From positions 81,685 through 145,684 of the forward strand of contig VDFB02321322.1 of NCBI GenBank assembly GCA_007258455.2: a stretch of DNA of 64,000 bases, written 5' to 3'. Positions 34,165-44,330 of the stretch are shown here, one piece after another. Origin of the DNA: Sequoia sempervirens. Taxonomy: Eukaryota > Streptophyta > Pinopsida > Cupressales > Cupressaceae. Under the pieces are notes generated by a model, which was not told the DNA's origin, did not search any database, and saw only the letters and a program-made list of their open reading frames with translations. A program made the translations under genes and the position numbers. Each line of letters starts with the position of its first letter. Position 1 is the first letter of the stretch.

Positions 34165-35484
34165 CCATGTGTTCAAAAATCAATTGAGGAAGTTTGTCTT
34201 GGTATTTTTTTGATAATAGTTTTTGATCTATAGCAAAACATGGAAGGAACATCTACAACATTTGGATGAAATTTTGGGAATTTTGGAGCAACAATTTTAT
34301 TTTCTAAGGAATACAAATGTGAGCTTGGATTAACAAAGATTCTATATTCAAGACATATAATGAGTGCTAAAGGAGTGCAAATAGATCAGCAAAAGATTCA
34401 AGCTAGTTTAGATTAGCCTCCATGGACCAATTTGATGCAATTGAGAAGGTTCTTTGGCAGTGTAGCTACTACTGAAGATTTGTAAAAAAATTCTCTCAAT
34501 TAGCCATTCCCTTCACACATTTGACCAAGAAGGAAGAATTTTCCTAGACAAAGAAACAAATAAATAGGCTTTTGATAAACTCAACAAAGTAGTGAGTTCA
34601 TGTCCTGTACTAGATATTCCAAACTTCTCACTTCCTTCTGTTCTAGAATGTGATGCTTCTCATTAAGGAATTGAAGCAATGTTAATGCAAAAAGAGCATC
34701 CAATAGCTTTTGAAAGGAGAACACTAAAAGACAATGAAAAAGAGATATTTCATCTATGATAAATAGATGCTAGCCTAATGCATGTTCTTGACAAATTTAG
34801 GCAATTTCTAGTTTGTGGAAGGTTGGTGGAAAAAACAGATCACAATAGTTTGAAGTTTTTTCTTAGCTAAAGAGATCTAAAAGATAGACAACAAAATTGG
34901 GTAAGTAAGCTTCAAGCCTATAACTTTAATATGTCAAAGGTAAGAATAATGCAATAGACAACTCTCTATATGTTGATTATCAAAGATTTCTCTTGAGTGG
35001 AAAGCTAACATAATAGTAGAATGTGGGAAGGATGCATTAGCCACTGATATTCTTGAAGAAAAGATCCAAGCTGATAGGTATAAGGTAGCAAATAATCTTA
35101 TTCTATAGAAAGACAAATCCTATCTTACCCCAAGATCGAAGGTTAAGGATAAAGTTTTGAAGGCCACACATGACACACCACCAATAGGGCATCAAGGTTA
35201 CTTCAAGACCTACATTCTTAGGTATATCCAAGAATGCCTTACCTACCAACAAAACATATTTTTCCTATAGGGTTATTGCAGCCTTTACCAATTTGAACCC
35301 GAAATGAGAAAGTATCTCAATGGATTTTATTACAAGACTCCCTAAGGCACAAGGTAAAGACTATATATATGTTTTGGTTGATAGACTTACTAAATATGGT
35401 CATTTTTTTGCCATATCCACATAGTTTAAAGCACCTCAAGTGGTTGATTTATTTTTCAAAGTGGTTTTTGATTGTACAAACTAT
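34165..35484 (+). pseudogene. A: RT C-terminus, RNase H and integrase N-terminus
   Basis: After B the RT continues with HVFKNQLRKFVLVF. Frameshifts follow, but IQASLD and LTKKEEFS mark the RT connection. RNase H: LECDASHxGIEAMLMQKEHP (catalytic Asp kept) and TDHNSLKFFLS. Integrase: ATHDTPPIGHQGYFKT..YIQECLTYQQ is the HHCC zinc finger with ligands damaged, then [20 protein letters not shown] and [16 protein letters not shown] with the first catalytic Asp kept. Cut at 35484 by an ~840 bp insertion. Confidence 0.8.
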
Positions 35485-36322
35485 AGTCCTTACCTGGGAC
35501 GGCCCCCAATGAGCCGCCTTCGACGGTGACGCTTCGAGACGCTGACGCCAGCGAAACGTCCCCCCGCTGTCTCCCCATCCCTCCGCCGTCTCCTAAACAT
35601 TTCCTTCAAAAGGAGACTTCGTCGCATCTCGAAGTCTTCTAGGCATCTCCAAGACTCCAAGTTTCCCACGTCCCCTATTAAAATAATAATTTAAAAAAAA
35701 AAATTAAAAAACAAAGATTTACATAGTTAAATTTAAAGTTTAATATAAATATAATATATTATATTATTAAATTTTTAAGACTTCCTTTAGTTTAGATGAG
35801 TTTGAGCATTTGGGGTCCCCGTCCGACAGTTCCTGTGATGAGGAGATTGGCATGGAGCTTGGAGTTGGAGATGATTAGATCATTAGAGGCATCAGGCCAT
35901 TAGCTATTTAGTATTTTGTTTTTGAAGTTTGAACATTGTTGTGTTGATAACTTGATACTTGATTGTAATTATGAATCATAACTATGAAATTCTGAAATTC
36001 AAATTATGAAACAGCTAGTTCTCGTTCCAATCACAATGTCTATTAAGTTACAAGTATATTTTCATTTTGGTTTTCATTGTTTCAATGTTCACTAGTTCAA
36101 TGAAATCATTACAATGTGTTTAAACTCTAAAATTTACTTATTCCTTAGGCTTTTACAGTTATACATCTTTTTATAACTAATTTTTCAAGTACCTTTTGCG
36201 CGTATTTCTTTAACGCGACCGCTTCCTTTGCCGCTCGCCACCCTCGCCGCCTAAACGAAGCACCTCGCCACTAAACCCGCCCCTCGGCTGCCCTCTAATT
36301 TCTCGTCTCCCTCAACTCCGGG
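35485..36322. mobile_element. ~840 bp insertion with GC-rich ends in the integrase of A
   Basis: AACTAT occurs at both borders (35479-35484 and 36323-36328). The outer 150 bp at each end is GC-rich (ggacggccccc, cgccgtctcc; right end gccgctcgccaccctcgccgcc) around an AT-rich core. The left end TAGTCCTTACCTGGGACGG resembles the hAT-like terminus at 43793 (CAGTGTTACCCC, ...GGGATGG). It is probably a non-autonomous DNA transposon. No coding capacity is visible. Confidence 0.45.
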
Positions 36323-36328
36323 AACTAT

Positions 36329-36770
36329 GCTAAAAACATAGTAAGTGATAAAGATAGTAGGTTCCTCAACTTGTTTTGGCAAGAACTCTTTCATTTGACA
36401 AGAACTAAATTGTCTCCAAGTACTAGTTATCATCCATTGACTGATGGATAGACGAAAATAGTCAACAAATGGATTGAAGGCTATTTAAGAAATTATGTAT
36501 TAGGACATCAGACAACTCAGATAAAATGGCTTTATTTGAGGGAACATTGTTACAAAATTACATATCATATGTCCATTAGGATGACACCTTTCAAGGCCTT
36601 ATATGGTTATGATGCTTTATCCTTTGTGGATTTGATCATCATAGTAGAGTACCAAGGGCAAAAGATTTGGTCAAGTAAAGATGGGAAATGTTTAAATCAC
36701 TCAAAGAGAGCATAAGAGAGCACAAAATCAGCAAAAGTTATATGTTGATCAGCATCAAATTGAAAGAATA
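36329..36770 (+). pseudogene. A: integrase core, second part
   Basis: KNIVSDKDSRFLNLFWQELF contains the second catalytic Asp; then LSPSTSYHPLTDG and KIVNKWIEGYLRNYV give the Glu region (QTE in the family reads a stop followed by TKI here, so the catalytic Glu is lost). MTPFKALYGYDALSFVDLI follows. Stops and frameshifts throughout. Confidence 0.8.
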
Positions 36771-36785
36771 TTTGAAGTAGGAGAT

Positions 36786-37181
36786 ATGGCCTTCCTAAGG
36801 CTACAACCTTATAGACAACCTTCTTTGAAAACGAGTGATGAAGCGAAGTTAAAACTAAGGTTCTATGGCCCTTACACAATCAAGCGAAGAATTGGGGAGG
36901 TGGCATATGAACTGAAATTGCCAAACAACAATAAGATTCATACCATATTTCATGTCTCTTGTTTAAAAAGAGTACTTGGAAACCAAATTATTCCTTCAAT
37001 AGAGCTACCCACACTGGATGATGAAGGGAAACTGATTTTGATTCCTAAGGCTATTGTAAATTTCAAAGAAAGAGAACTTAGGAACAAAACAATGATAGAA
37101 TATTTGACCCAATTGAAAAATATTCCTGAAGAGAATGCCACAAGGGAGGGTGCAGAAATTCTTCGGCATCCTATTTTGTGA
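36786..37181 (+). pseudogene. A: integrase C-terminus and chromodomain
   Basis: 131-codon frame. GDMAFLRLQPYRQPSLKTS is the integrase tail, LKLRFYGPYTIKRRIGEVAY the GPY/F module, and IHTIFHVSCLKRVLG follows. The chromodomain reads GKLILIPKAIVNFKERELRN then MIEYLTQLKNIPEENATREG. The usual Trp of 'ITEYLIKWKNLPEEDATWE' is replaced by Leu at position one and by Arg at the second, so two aromatic cage residues are lost. Chromodomains direct chromovirus integration to heterochromatin. Ends 36 bp before the LTR. Confidence 0.88.
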
Positions 37182-37640
37182 TTGCTTGAGGACAAGCAAT
37201 CTTGGGAAGGACAGAATATAATGTCCTCGCTCCAAAAATTAAACTCAAATTAAATGTTAATAATTTATTAAGGCAATGAAAAGGGATGCAGCTGTGAGCA
37301 ATCGCTATAGGGCAAAGGAGATTAAAAATGCTGATAAGATGTTTTGAATAAGACAAAATCAAAACAGCTATAAGACAAAAACAAAAATCCAATCGCATGC
37401 TTTTATCCTAGCATAAGAAAACAAAAGGAAATCATAAGGTAAAAAGGAATTGCAAAAAACTAAAGGCAGTTGATTCCAATAAAAGAATTAATTAATATTC
37501 TTAAATGAAACTATAATTAAAGGTCAAAGGGCTTGTGAAGAGTTGTGACTATAAAAGAAGAAAGCTATTTAAGCAAGACCAAGCAAGGAGAAGGAGCATA
37601 TGGGGGAAACATTTTTACTATCTAATTTTTGCCTTGCCTT
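37182..37640 (+). mobile_element. A: polypurine tract and start of 3' LTR
   Basis: TGCTTGAGGACAAGCAATCT, GGGAAGGACAGAA and then the LTR from 37217 as TATAATGTCCTCG (TG changed to TA). A TATA box, TATAAAAGA, is at 37550-37558. From about 37640 the sequence changes (gataccacatgtaacggg), so the LTR's distal part is lost or displaced; its end is not identified. Confidence 0.7.
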
Positions 37641-37888
37641 TGATACCACATGTAACGGGCCAGACATCCAATCATAGAAATATGCCGAATTATAATAGAA
37701 ATGCACAAGGAAAAATGTATGGTGGGCATTAATATACCAAAATATTCGATAGCTCTAGAAAATACTTGGGATAGGGTTATGCAATACAAATAGTCCTCAT
37801 GAAGACACCCCATAAGGTCTTCTTCCAATATGAGAGTCAAACCATCTATAATTCACTATCTCAATATCTCACCTGATACCCTTTCATC

Positions 37889-39070
37889 ATGGATCCAACA
37901 CATATTGCTCCACTCACTCCATACAACTACTATAGTTGAAAATCACAAATGGAGATACATCAGAAGAAATCAAGGTTATACAGAGTGACCATGGGTACAA
38001 AACTCAAATCTTAAGTTGTTGTTGAGAAGAGAAAGTGGTTTAACAATGGTGATCAAGCTTTTGGGACATTATGCATGTCTATGTCTCTTGATCTTCTCTT
38101 TCATGTTGAATCTTGCACCACACCCAATCAAATCTAGACTCAATTAGAGTCTTTGTTTGGAAAGCATGATACTATGAGAGGATTTTAGTTGGAGAATGAG
38201 CTTATTGGCTTGACTCCTCGAGAATTTGATAGCATTCAGGACTTCTTCACCAAACTCAAGTCTCTCAAATTGCAGTTGGCGCGGTGTGGTATTGAAAAGG
38301 AGGACACTCGGTTGATTCTTTCCACCTTGCTAAGCTTGGTCTTGATTATTCAATTTTTGTTTCTACCTTTTATGCCACAAGAGATGCACTTGGTTCCAAA
38401 TTCACTATGCCTTCACTTGATGATTTTGCTACATCACTCACTCGGGAGTAGGCAAAGTTGGTACAGATGGGCTCATTGAAGTCTTCCACATCACAAGCTC
38501 TTATTGCATCACCAAGCTCTAGAGATTTGAAGGCTCCAAATGGAAAAGGAAAGAAACAGAAACAGAAGGATTCCAAGTCACATGAGCAAGCCAAGGAATC
38601 ACATTCATAGGATACCTCAAATTCTTCTTCCTCTTCTAAGAGGGACTCATCTAAGAAGGATCGACCAAAATGTGCATATTGCACAAAGACAGAACATGAT
38701 GAGCATCAGGCTGTTAAAATGATTGATGATTTCATCTTCTATAGAAGAACAATATTCAATTGCCTTCATCCTCTTCTTCACATCATCAAACCTTCCAAGA
38801 ATCGTGGTCATTTAGCACGTGGAGACAACATGAATGGCTTACAAAGTCCTTCAAACCACCAATCAAATCCAAAGCATGATTCTGATCTGTTTTAGCCTCA
38901 CATCACATGGCTGTATCTTTCAAGAAGCCTTTGAAGAGCCTTGCACATTACTTCACATATTTGATGTAGAAGAATTTATATAGTAAAGTTACTAGGAAAG
39001 GATCCATAGATGTTGATGATGGCACATTTCTATGATGTACTTTGAAATTTTTCCACTATCTTCACACCTT
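37889..39070 (+). pseudogene. Copia I: gag and protease remnant
   Basis: ATG at 37889: MDPTHIAPLTPYNYYS, the conserved opening of plant copia gag. Then KWFNNGDQAFGTLCMSMS, HVESCTTPNQI and LENELIGLTPREFDSIQDFF. After a frameshift near 38330 the sense frame continues to a Lys/Ser-rich linker and CAYCTKTEHDEHQ (38672-38710), a knuckle with its last Cys missing. Protease region at 38885-39070: HHMAVSFKKPLKSL and KGSIDVDDGTF. Its catalytic Asp-Ser-Gly upstream is unreadable. No integrase or RT follows. Confidence 0.75.
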
Positions 39071-40130
39071 CCTTTCCATCTATCGATTGCGTTAGTAGTG
39101 GGGCAAGTGGCACCGAGATTTCTGCTAACGTAAATTCAATGCTTATTAAAGACCTCGCATAAAGAGAGATTCTGCAATTGGGGACAGGATCAGGTTTCCT
39201 CAGGTTCTGTATGCCTTCTCTCATTTTGCTCTAAATGAGTTAGCACTACCAGTGACTGGTCCTCACTCTCATGCATCTAGAGTGGAGCAGATATTTGAGG
39301 AGAAGTTTGGTCACTTGAACCTATGTGTACTTCCATCATCCACTTTGGTTCATGAGACTTGTGTTGAGCTTCCTCCTCCCACACTTCCTGCATCTTCCGA
39401 GATCGGTTCATTTCAGTAGGTTGTTACCAATCCTTCAAGTTCAGCTTTGTGGGATGTTTACTTGCCAAACATTGCAGAGTTATTCATTGAGTCACACATT
39501 GTTGATATTGGGGACACACTTGAGGATATTCACTTTCTCTTTGATGATAGCTATGGCCCGCCATTCATCACATCAGCATAGCCTTTGGAGGTTGTTCTAC
39601 AAGTATCTTCACAATTGTTTGGATTGGCTTCATTTGATTTAGACACGTAGACCCTTGAACATTTTTCCATAGCATCCATCATAAGACCGTTTCTCCTAAG
39701 AGAGTTTCTTCTTCATGCACCATTGGATGTGTTTCTTCCTAAGAGGAGGAACAATGTTTGCCATTTTTGGATCATCTTCAGTATTCTTCTTTGAGCATTC
39801 ACTTTTAGCAAAGGAGCTTCTTCCTTCTTGGGGGGATTCATTGTTTTATCCTTTCTCTCCTACAGAGGGGATCTTGATTGCACTTATGTGACTGAAGCAG
39901 CACTAGGGGGAACATTTTGAGTCCTACTTTTCTTTGTCACATATATGATTGCATTTCTTTTATCTCTTTTTCGAAGAGGAGTTTTTCCCATGAGGTTTTC
40001 TCCTTTTCTCTACTTATGAGAGATTTCAGTTGCTTGTTCATGGGTAACTCATCAGACCTTGTAGCCGAGACCCATTATGCATTCATCTTAGCTTCCTTGA
40101 TTAGTTGTTTAGTTTCTCCCTAAGTTGATC

Positions 40131-40511
40131 TTAAGGGGGGGTGTTGGAGTAAATAGGTCATCACCTGATAATTAATTAACCATTAATTAATTATTAGATA
40201 CCTTTTTACTTTAATTACTTAAGCTAAACTCGGGAGTTGTTTTCTTATATTAGATTGAGCTAAATATAGATCAAGTTGTCTCATTGCATGAGATTATGAC
40301 ACTTGTCACAATCTAATCAAATCCTCATCTAAGGTTTTTTGAATGCTTTTATAAGCATTCACCTTCATTGTAATCATTCATTCAAGTTATTGCATCAATA
40401 CAATTTCTCAGGTTGTTGAGCACACAATCATGCTTTGATCTCTCTTTGTGATAGGATAATTGCTTGCAAGTGAATTTTGGGAGTTGTGGGGTTCAATCGT
40501 CAACTTCAACA
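40131..40511 (+). repeat. Copia I polypurine tract and 3' LTR
   Basis: TTAAGGGGGGG then the LTR at 40142-40511 (370 bp), TGTTGGAG...CTTCAACA, with matching inverted ends. It contains gcttttataagcattc (TATA-like) at ~40345. Confidence 0.75.
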
Positions 40512-40526
40512 CCTTCAATCTAAACA

Positions 40527-40665
40527 GATTGGGGATAAAGTAAACCCTTAATTCTGCAAGTTAGATATTTGATCAACTAGTTATCCAACCGAAAAAACTA
40601 GGGATAAAGGAAACCTTCAACTCCACAAGCTACATATGTGATCAACTGGTTACTGAAAATAACTT
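40527..40665. repeat. Imperfect ~75 bp tandem duplication
   Basis: gggataaagtaaaccctt...gatcaactagttat is followed by gggataaaggaaaccttc...gatcaactggttac. Confidence 0.6.
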
Positions 40666-41911
40666 ATTCCAAAAGCTATACCCATTTATCATAGTATAAA
40701 TATATAAGATTTATGAGGACTACATTATTATATGCATCATAATATCTGAGTTCTAGGTACAATATCACGTATGTTGGCAATTGGACCATGGACAATCTTG
40801 GAAAGAACTAGAGTCACAAGACCAATTTTTCATTATTTTGCAAAAGGAAAGCCATTTTTGCATCCAAAGTGCACTAATTGTAGTTTGGCCAGCATTGGAA
40901 AGTTTAGATTGCATTTAATATTTGGAATGGTATTAAATTATTGATAATAGAAGGTTGCCATATTAAGGTATCAAAACATGTACAAAGAATTTGAAAGAAC
41001 CTATCTGTGCTTTGGGAAGCATGTCCTGTTCTTAGTGACTACAGTGCAATTGTAAAGTGATGCAATTGGTTGATATACTAAAAGTCCTAAATTTTCCATG
41101 AAGTTACCATAAAATTGGCAAGCAACATTTTAGGTAGCTTGTAATTCTATTTATATTTCGACCAATTAATTAAAGTCTTGTTCAATCTTTTTATATTTTA
41201 TGCACAATGGACATATGATCTTACAGTCTTGAACAGAGAATGTAGCAAGGTTTTTTATGGTAAATCTTCAAATATGGTAGGGTTGATATTTCCAATCCTA
41301 TGGTTTGAAAAGAATAACATTTATTTTCCACCTTGAGTCTTATGGTAAATCTTTTTCACAAACAACAGAGCTGAATGCCATTAAAACTGATATAAAAAAT
41401 GTCCATAGTTCATCCCAGTGTTGATTATACCATAGTTTATACTTTATCCCATGTGTTTATTATATCATAGTTCATCCCATGTTGACATGGATATAAGTAG
41501 TTTGTCTAGAAAATTTGGTATTCTATAGCTTGTGCTGCTTCATAGACAATGGCTTTGTTCAATAAGTTATAATCTTAAATAGTCATTCAAATAATTTACC
41601 ACATTAATAGCCAAAGCCCCATGTGTGGTAAGGATTTGTGACCATAGTTATAACAAGCCTCTCAGTGATTATTACCAACGGATGTACCAATGCCAAACTC
41701 TTATTAGAAGACCCCTAAGGATTGAAAATATGTGTATATCTTGCACACTCACAATGCTGGTGACTAAGGAAATTATATTAATGTCTATGGATAACCAAAA
41801 CAGGTTCAATGGGACTTGAAAGGTGTCAATAGAAATAGAAGTAGGGGATTTGGGAATAGAACTCCAAAAAGAGACTACAACCTAAAACTGAACTAAACTC
41901 ACAACAATAAA
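40666..41911. other. AT-rich DNA without recognised gene
   Basis: No open frame of note. Short repeats of 'atcatagttcatcccatgtt' type at 41405-41485. Confidence 0.4.
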
Positions 41912-42117
41912 AGAGTCTAGCTAACAAAGGAGATGAATCCAATGCAGGTAAACCTGAAACATACATGTCAAAACAATAATGTTGTGTATTACAAACATTG
42001 CAAATAGCCATGAGAAAGGGTATAGCTAACATGGGAGGCAAAGCCAATGTGTGTGAGCCTCAAACATGTCAAATCATAATGACATGCATTAAAAACACTA
42101 CAAATAGCCATGTGGCA
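41912..42117. repeat. Imperfect ~100 bp tandem duplication
   Basis: Two units, each with 'agctaac…gccaatg/tccaatg…catgtcaaa…aataatg…ttacaaa…caaatagccatg', starting near 41912 and 42021. Confidence 0.65.
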
Positions 42118-42294
42118 GTAAGATCCCTCCGCACACATATGGCTGGATAGAGTTGCAACAGGGGGTGAGGATTACTCCTAATCTATATCACGTTATGAAA
42201 AGTCATCAACAAGCACTAGGTTGTGCTCGAGGTATGGTCCCAAACCATACAAAATCCCTAGGGATTCCTATTGCCAACAATGAATGGCAATAAC

Positions 42295-43793
42295 CAGGGA
42301 AACCCGAGGACGCATCCCCCCTTAAAATGGCCCATCCTTGTCCCCGGGACATCCCGGGTACAGGGGGACAGCTGAGGGATGATCCCCTGGCGTCCCCTTT
42401 TTTTTAAAAAACCTGGGAAACGTCCCCGAAACGAGGAAACGGTCAACAGGAAAAGGGGGATGGTTGACGGTTGACCGTCCTGGGGACGGCCAGGGGATGC
42501 CTAAGCCATCCCCTGACCATCCCCGGGATGGGCCGTCCCCCGCATCAAAGCATGTTTAAAATTAAAAAAATCACATTTTTAAAAAAGGAAAAGCCCTGAT
42601 TTTGTGGCGATTGTGGGCCCATCATTGTTTGCTATCTTTTAATGTTGATTAGCAGTGCATCTTTTAATTTTGACAGAAGTATTGATGGCCATATTAATTG
42701 ATCAGAGTTCTAATAACAATGCTACTGGACCCCATACTGACCAAGAACAATACAGATCACAATAATGACAAAATGCTACTGATCGGTCATCATAAGAAGA
42801 TTAATAAAGACAGAAGGATAGTTATGTCAAAGGGCAATAGTGATGGGAACAATTTCAACTTTCAACTGGTTTGACATTATTAACAACTGATATGTAACAA
42901 CAAAGATTCCCAAACAATTACCTCAATAATACAACTATTTTTACAAATGAAGTAATGGCAACAATATCCATTGATCAGTAGAAATGACAGCAAGTTAATA
43001 GCAGCACTAACATCTGTGATGCAATAATAATAAGTCAAAGGATGGCATAATCATTTGACAATTTTGTCTAGTAACAACAATGCACATGAATAATGATAGA
43101 CGTGTTCACTGTTATCAAAGGCAACAGTGATAATCACTAGTCACAATAACAAGAGTCTTGTTACCTATTCACAAGGGTTTCAAACCAAAGTATGCCAACT
43201 GTTTTCACAGCTGTAGATAACCATGTTCATTTGGAAATAATGACAGAAATAATTGCTATTGTCCGTGGGCAACAAATCTAACTGCTATTCAATAATGGCA
43301 GTGAAAAATCTTAACAGCTACTTACACTGTTGAAACTTGAAGGTGGATAACACATTTATAAAAGTTCCAAAGAAGAATGATAAAAGAAATAGCAGATCTG
43401 TCACTTATAGAAAAAAAAACTAATTTATTGTGATATGATTAATGATATATTTTGAAAAAATTTAGTCAAATTGCAGTAAAAAATATGATGAAACATTTTC
43501 AAGGAAATGTTGGGAACCCTGCCAAGGAAAGACATTGAAATATATCAGAATATTTTAAAGATATCTGCTTCTATGAGATTCCAGACATTACTTAATTATC
43601 TATAAGTATTATGCATGCCTTATCCATGTTTTCATATAAATATTTAAAATTTCCCTATAAATTTAAAATTTTCCCTATATTTTATATAGCCATCCCCCCC
43701 GCCGTCCCCAAATTTGGCCTCAAAATCCGGAAACTTGGGGACTCGTCCTACCGTCCCCTGCTGTCCCCATCCCAGAAACTTGGGGTAACACTG
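42295..43793. mobile_element. hAT-like non-autonomous DNA transposon, 1.5 kb
   Basis: Starts CAGGGAAACCC and ends GGGGTAACACTG (reverse complement CAGTGTTACCCC). Flanked by a perfect 8 bp duplication, GCAATAAC, at 42287-42294 and 43794-43801; 8 bp duplications and CA(G)-type ends are hallmarks of hAT elements. The first 250 bp and last 110 bp are packed with G/C-rich words (ccgtcccc, catccccggg, ggacggcc) around an AT-rich core. No transposase frame. It inserted into the LINE-derived segment that follows. Confidence 0.75.
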
Positions 43794-43848
43794 GCAATAA
43801 CCCCAATTGTGTGGCTGCTAAGTTGAGATTGCTTCTATAAATATAGGA

Positions 43849-44330
43849 ACACTTGACCAATTCTTGGGTCAAACTAAATACTAATGGGGTTTCCCAAAGC
43901 AACCCAGGAGCAGCAAGGGATTGGGGGGAATCTGTCATGATGAAAACGCATTCCAATTTTCAGATCTTGTTGGGGCCTAGGCATCACCACGAACAACATC
44001 ACTGAAGCTCTTGCTATATGGCAAGGATTGACCCTTATAATCTCTTACAACTTCCCAAGTAATTATTGAAACAGATTCTTAATGTCTTGTCTTCACTCTA
44101 AATTCATGAGCAACTCTTTGGAACTAGAGATTAAACAGGAGCTAGTGGATATACACAACTTCTTTAGACAACTTGAATATTATTACATCCTCCATGCTAT
44201 CATCAAAGAAGACAACAAAAATTATGATGGCTTTGTCAAAGAAGACAACAAAAATGATGATGCCTTTGTCAAGAAGACTTCTATTCTTAACCACCTCAAG
44301 AGGGGATTGCAAAACCAAATAATTTCCCCC
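43849..44330 (+). pseudogene. LINE RNase H domain fragment
   Basis: WVKLNTNGVSQSNPGAARD (first Asp of 'LNxDG' is Asn) is followed, after a frameshift, by SCWGLGITTNNITEALAIWQ (Glu kept), an 'IIETDS' Asp region near 44070 and VDIHNFFRQLEYYYILHAI. This is the RNase H found at the end of plant non-LTR retrotransposons. A 36 bp in-frame duplication gives KEDNKNYDGFVKEDNKNDDA. The upstream RT portion is not visible. Confidence 0.65.

Larger units (their letters stand above)
11198..37640 (+). mobile_element. Chromovirus A (Ty3/gypsy), interrupted, 5'-truncated
   Basis: In order: damaged gag knuckle, retropepsin, reverse transcriptase (split at 12455/34165), RNase H, integrase (split at 35484) and chromodomain, then polypurine tract and the beginning of a 3' LTR. 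PR-RT-RH-IN order plus a C-terminal chromodomain defines a chromovirus. Removing insert B (21,704 bp plus one duplicated 5-mer) and the ~840 bp insert leaves about 3.9 kb of element. Many stops and frameshifts make it inactive. No 5' LTR is visible. Confidence 0.85.
37641..40511 (+). mobile_element. Copia I, internally deleted, single 3' LTR
   Basis: Gag/protease (37889-39070) is followed by ~1.07 kb with short open stretches (an acidic one near 39430-39580), then a polypurine tract and an LTR. Integrase, RT and RNase H are absent, so the element is an internal deletion derivative that could move only with help. No 5' LTR was found, and the left border near 37641 is approximate. Confidence 0.6.

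Noticed and set aside
37641..37660. Primer-binding site of a minus-strand element (TGGTATCAAAGGC on the minus strand)
   Set aside because: No LTR pair, and the internal region expected to its left is the 3' end of chromovirus A; kept only as a possible breakpoint.
40142..40511. 5' LTR of another element
   Set aside because: Directly preceded by a polypurine tract and not followed by a primer-binding site, so it is a 3' LTR.
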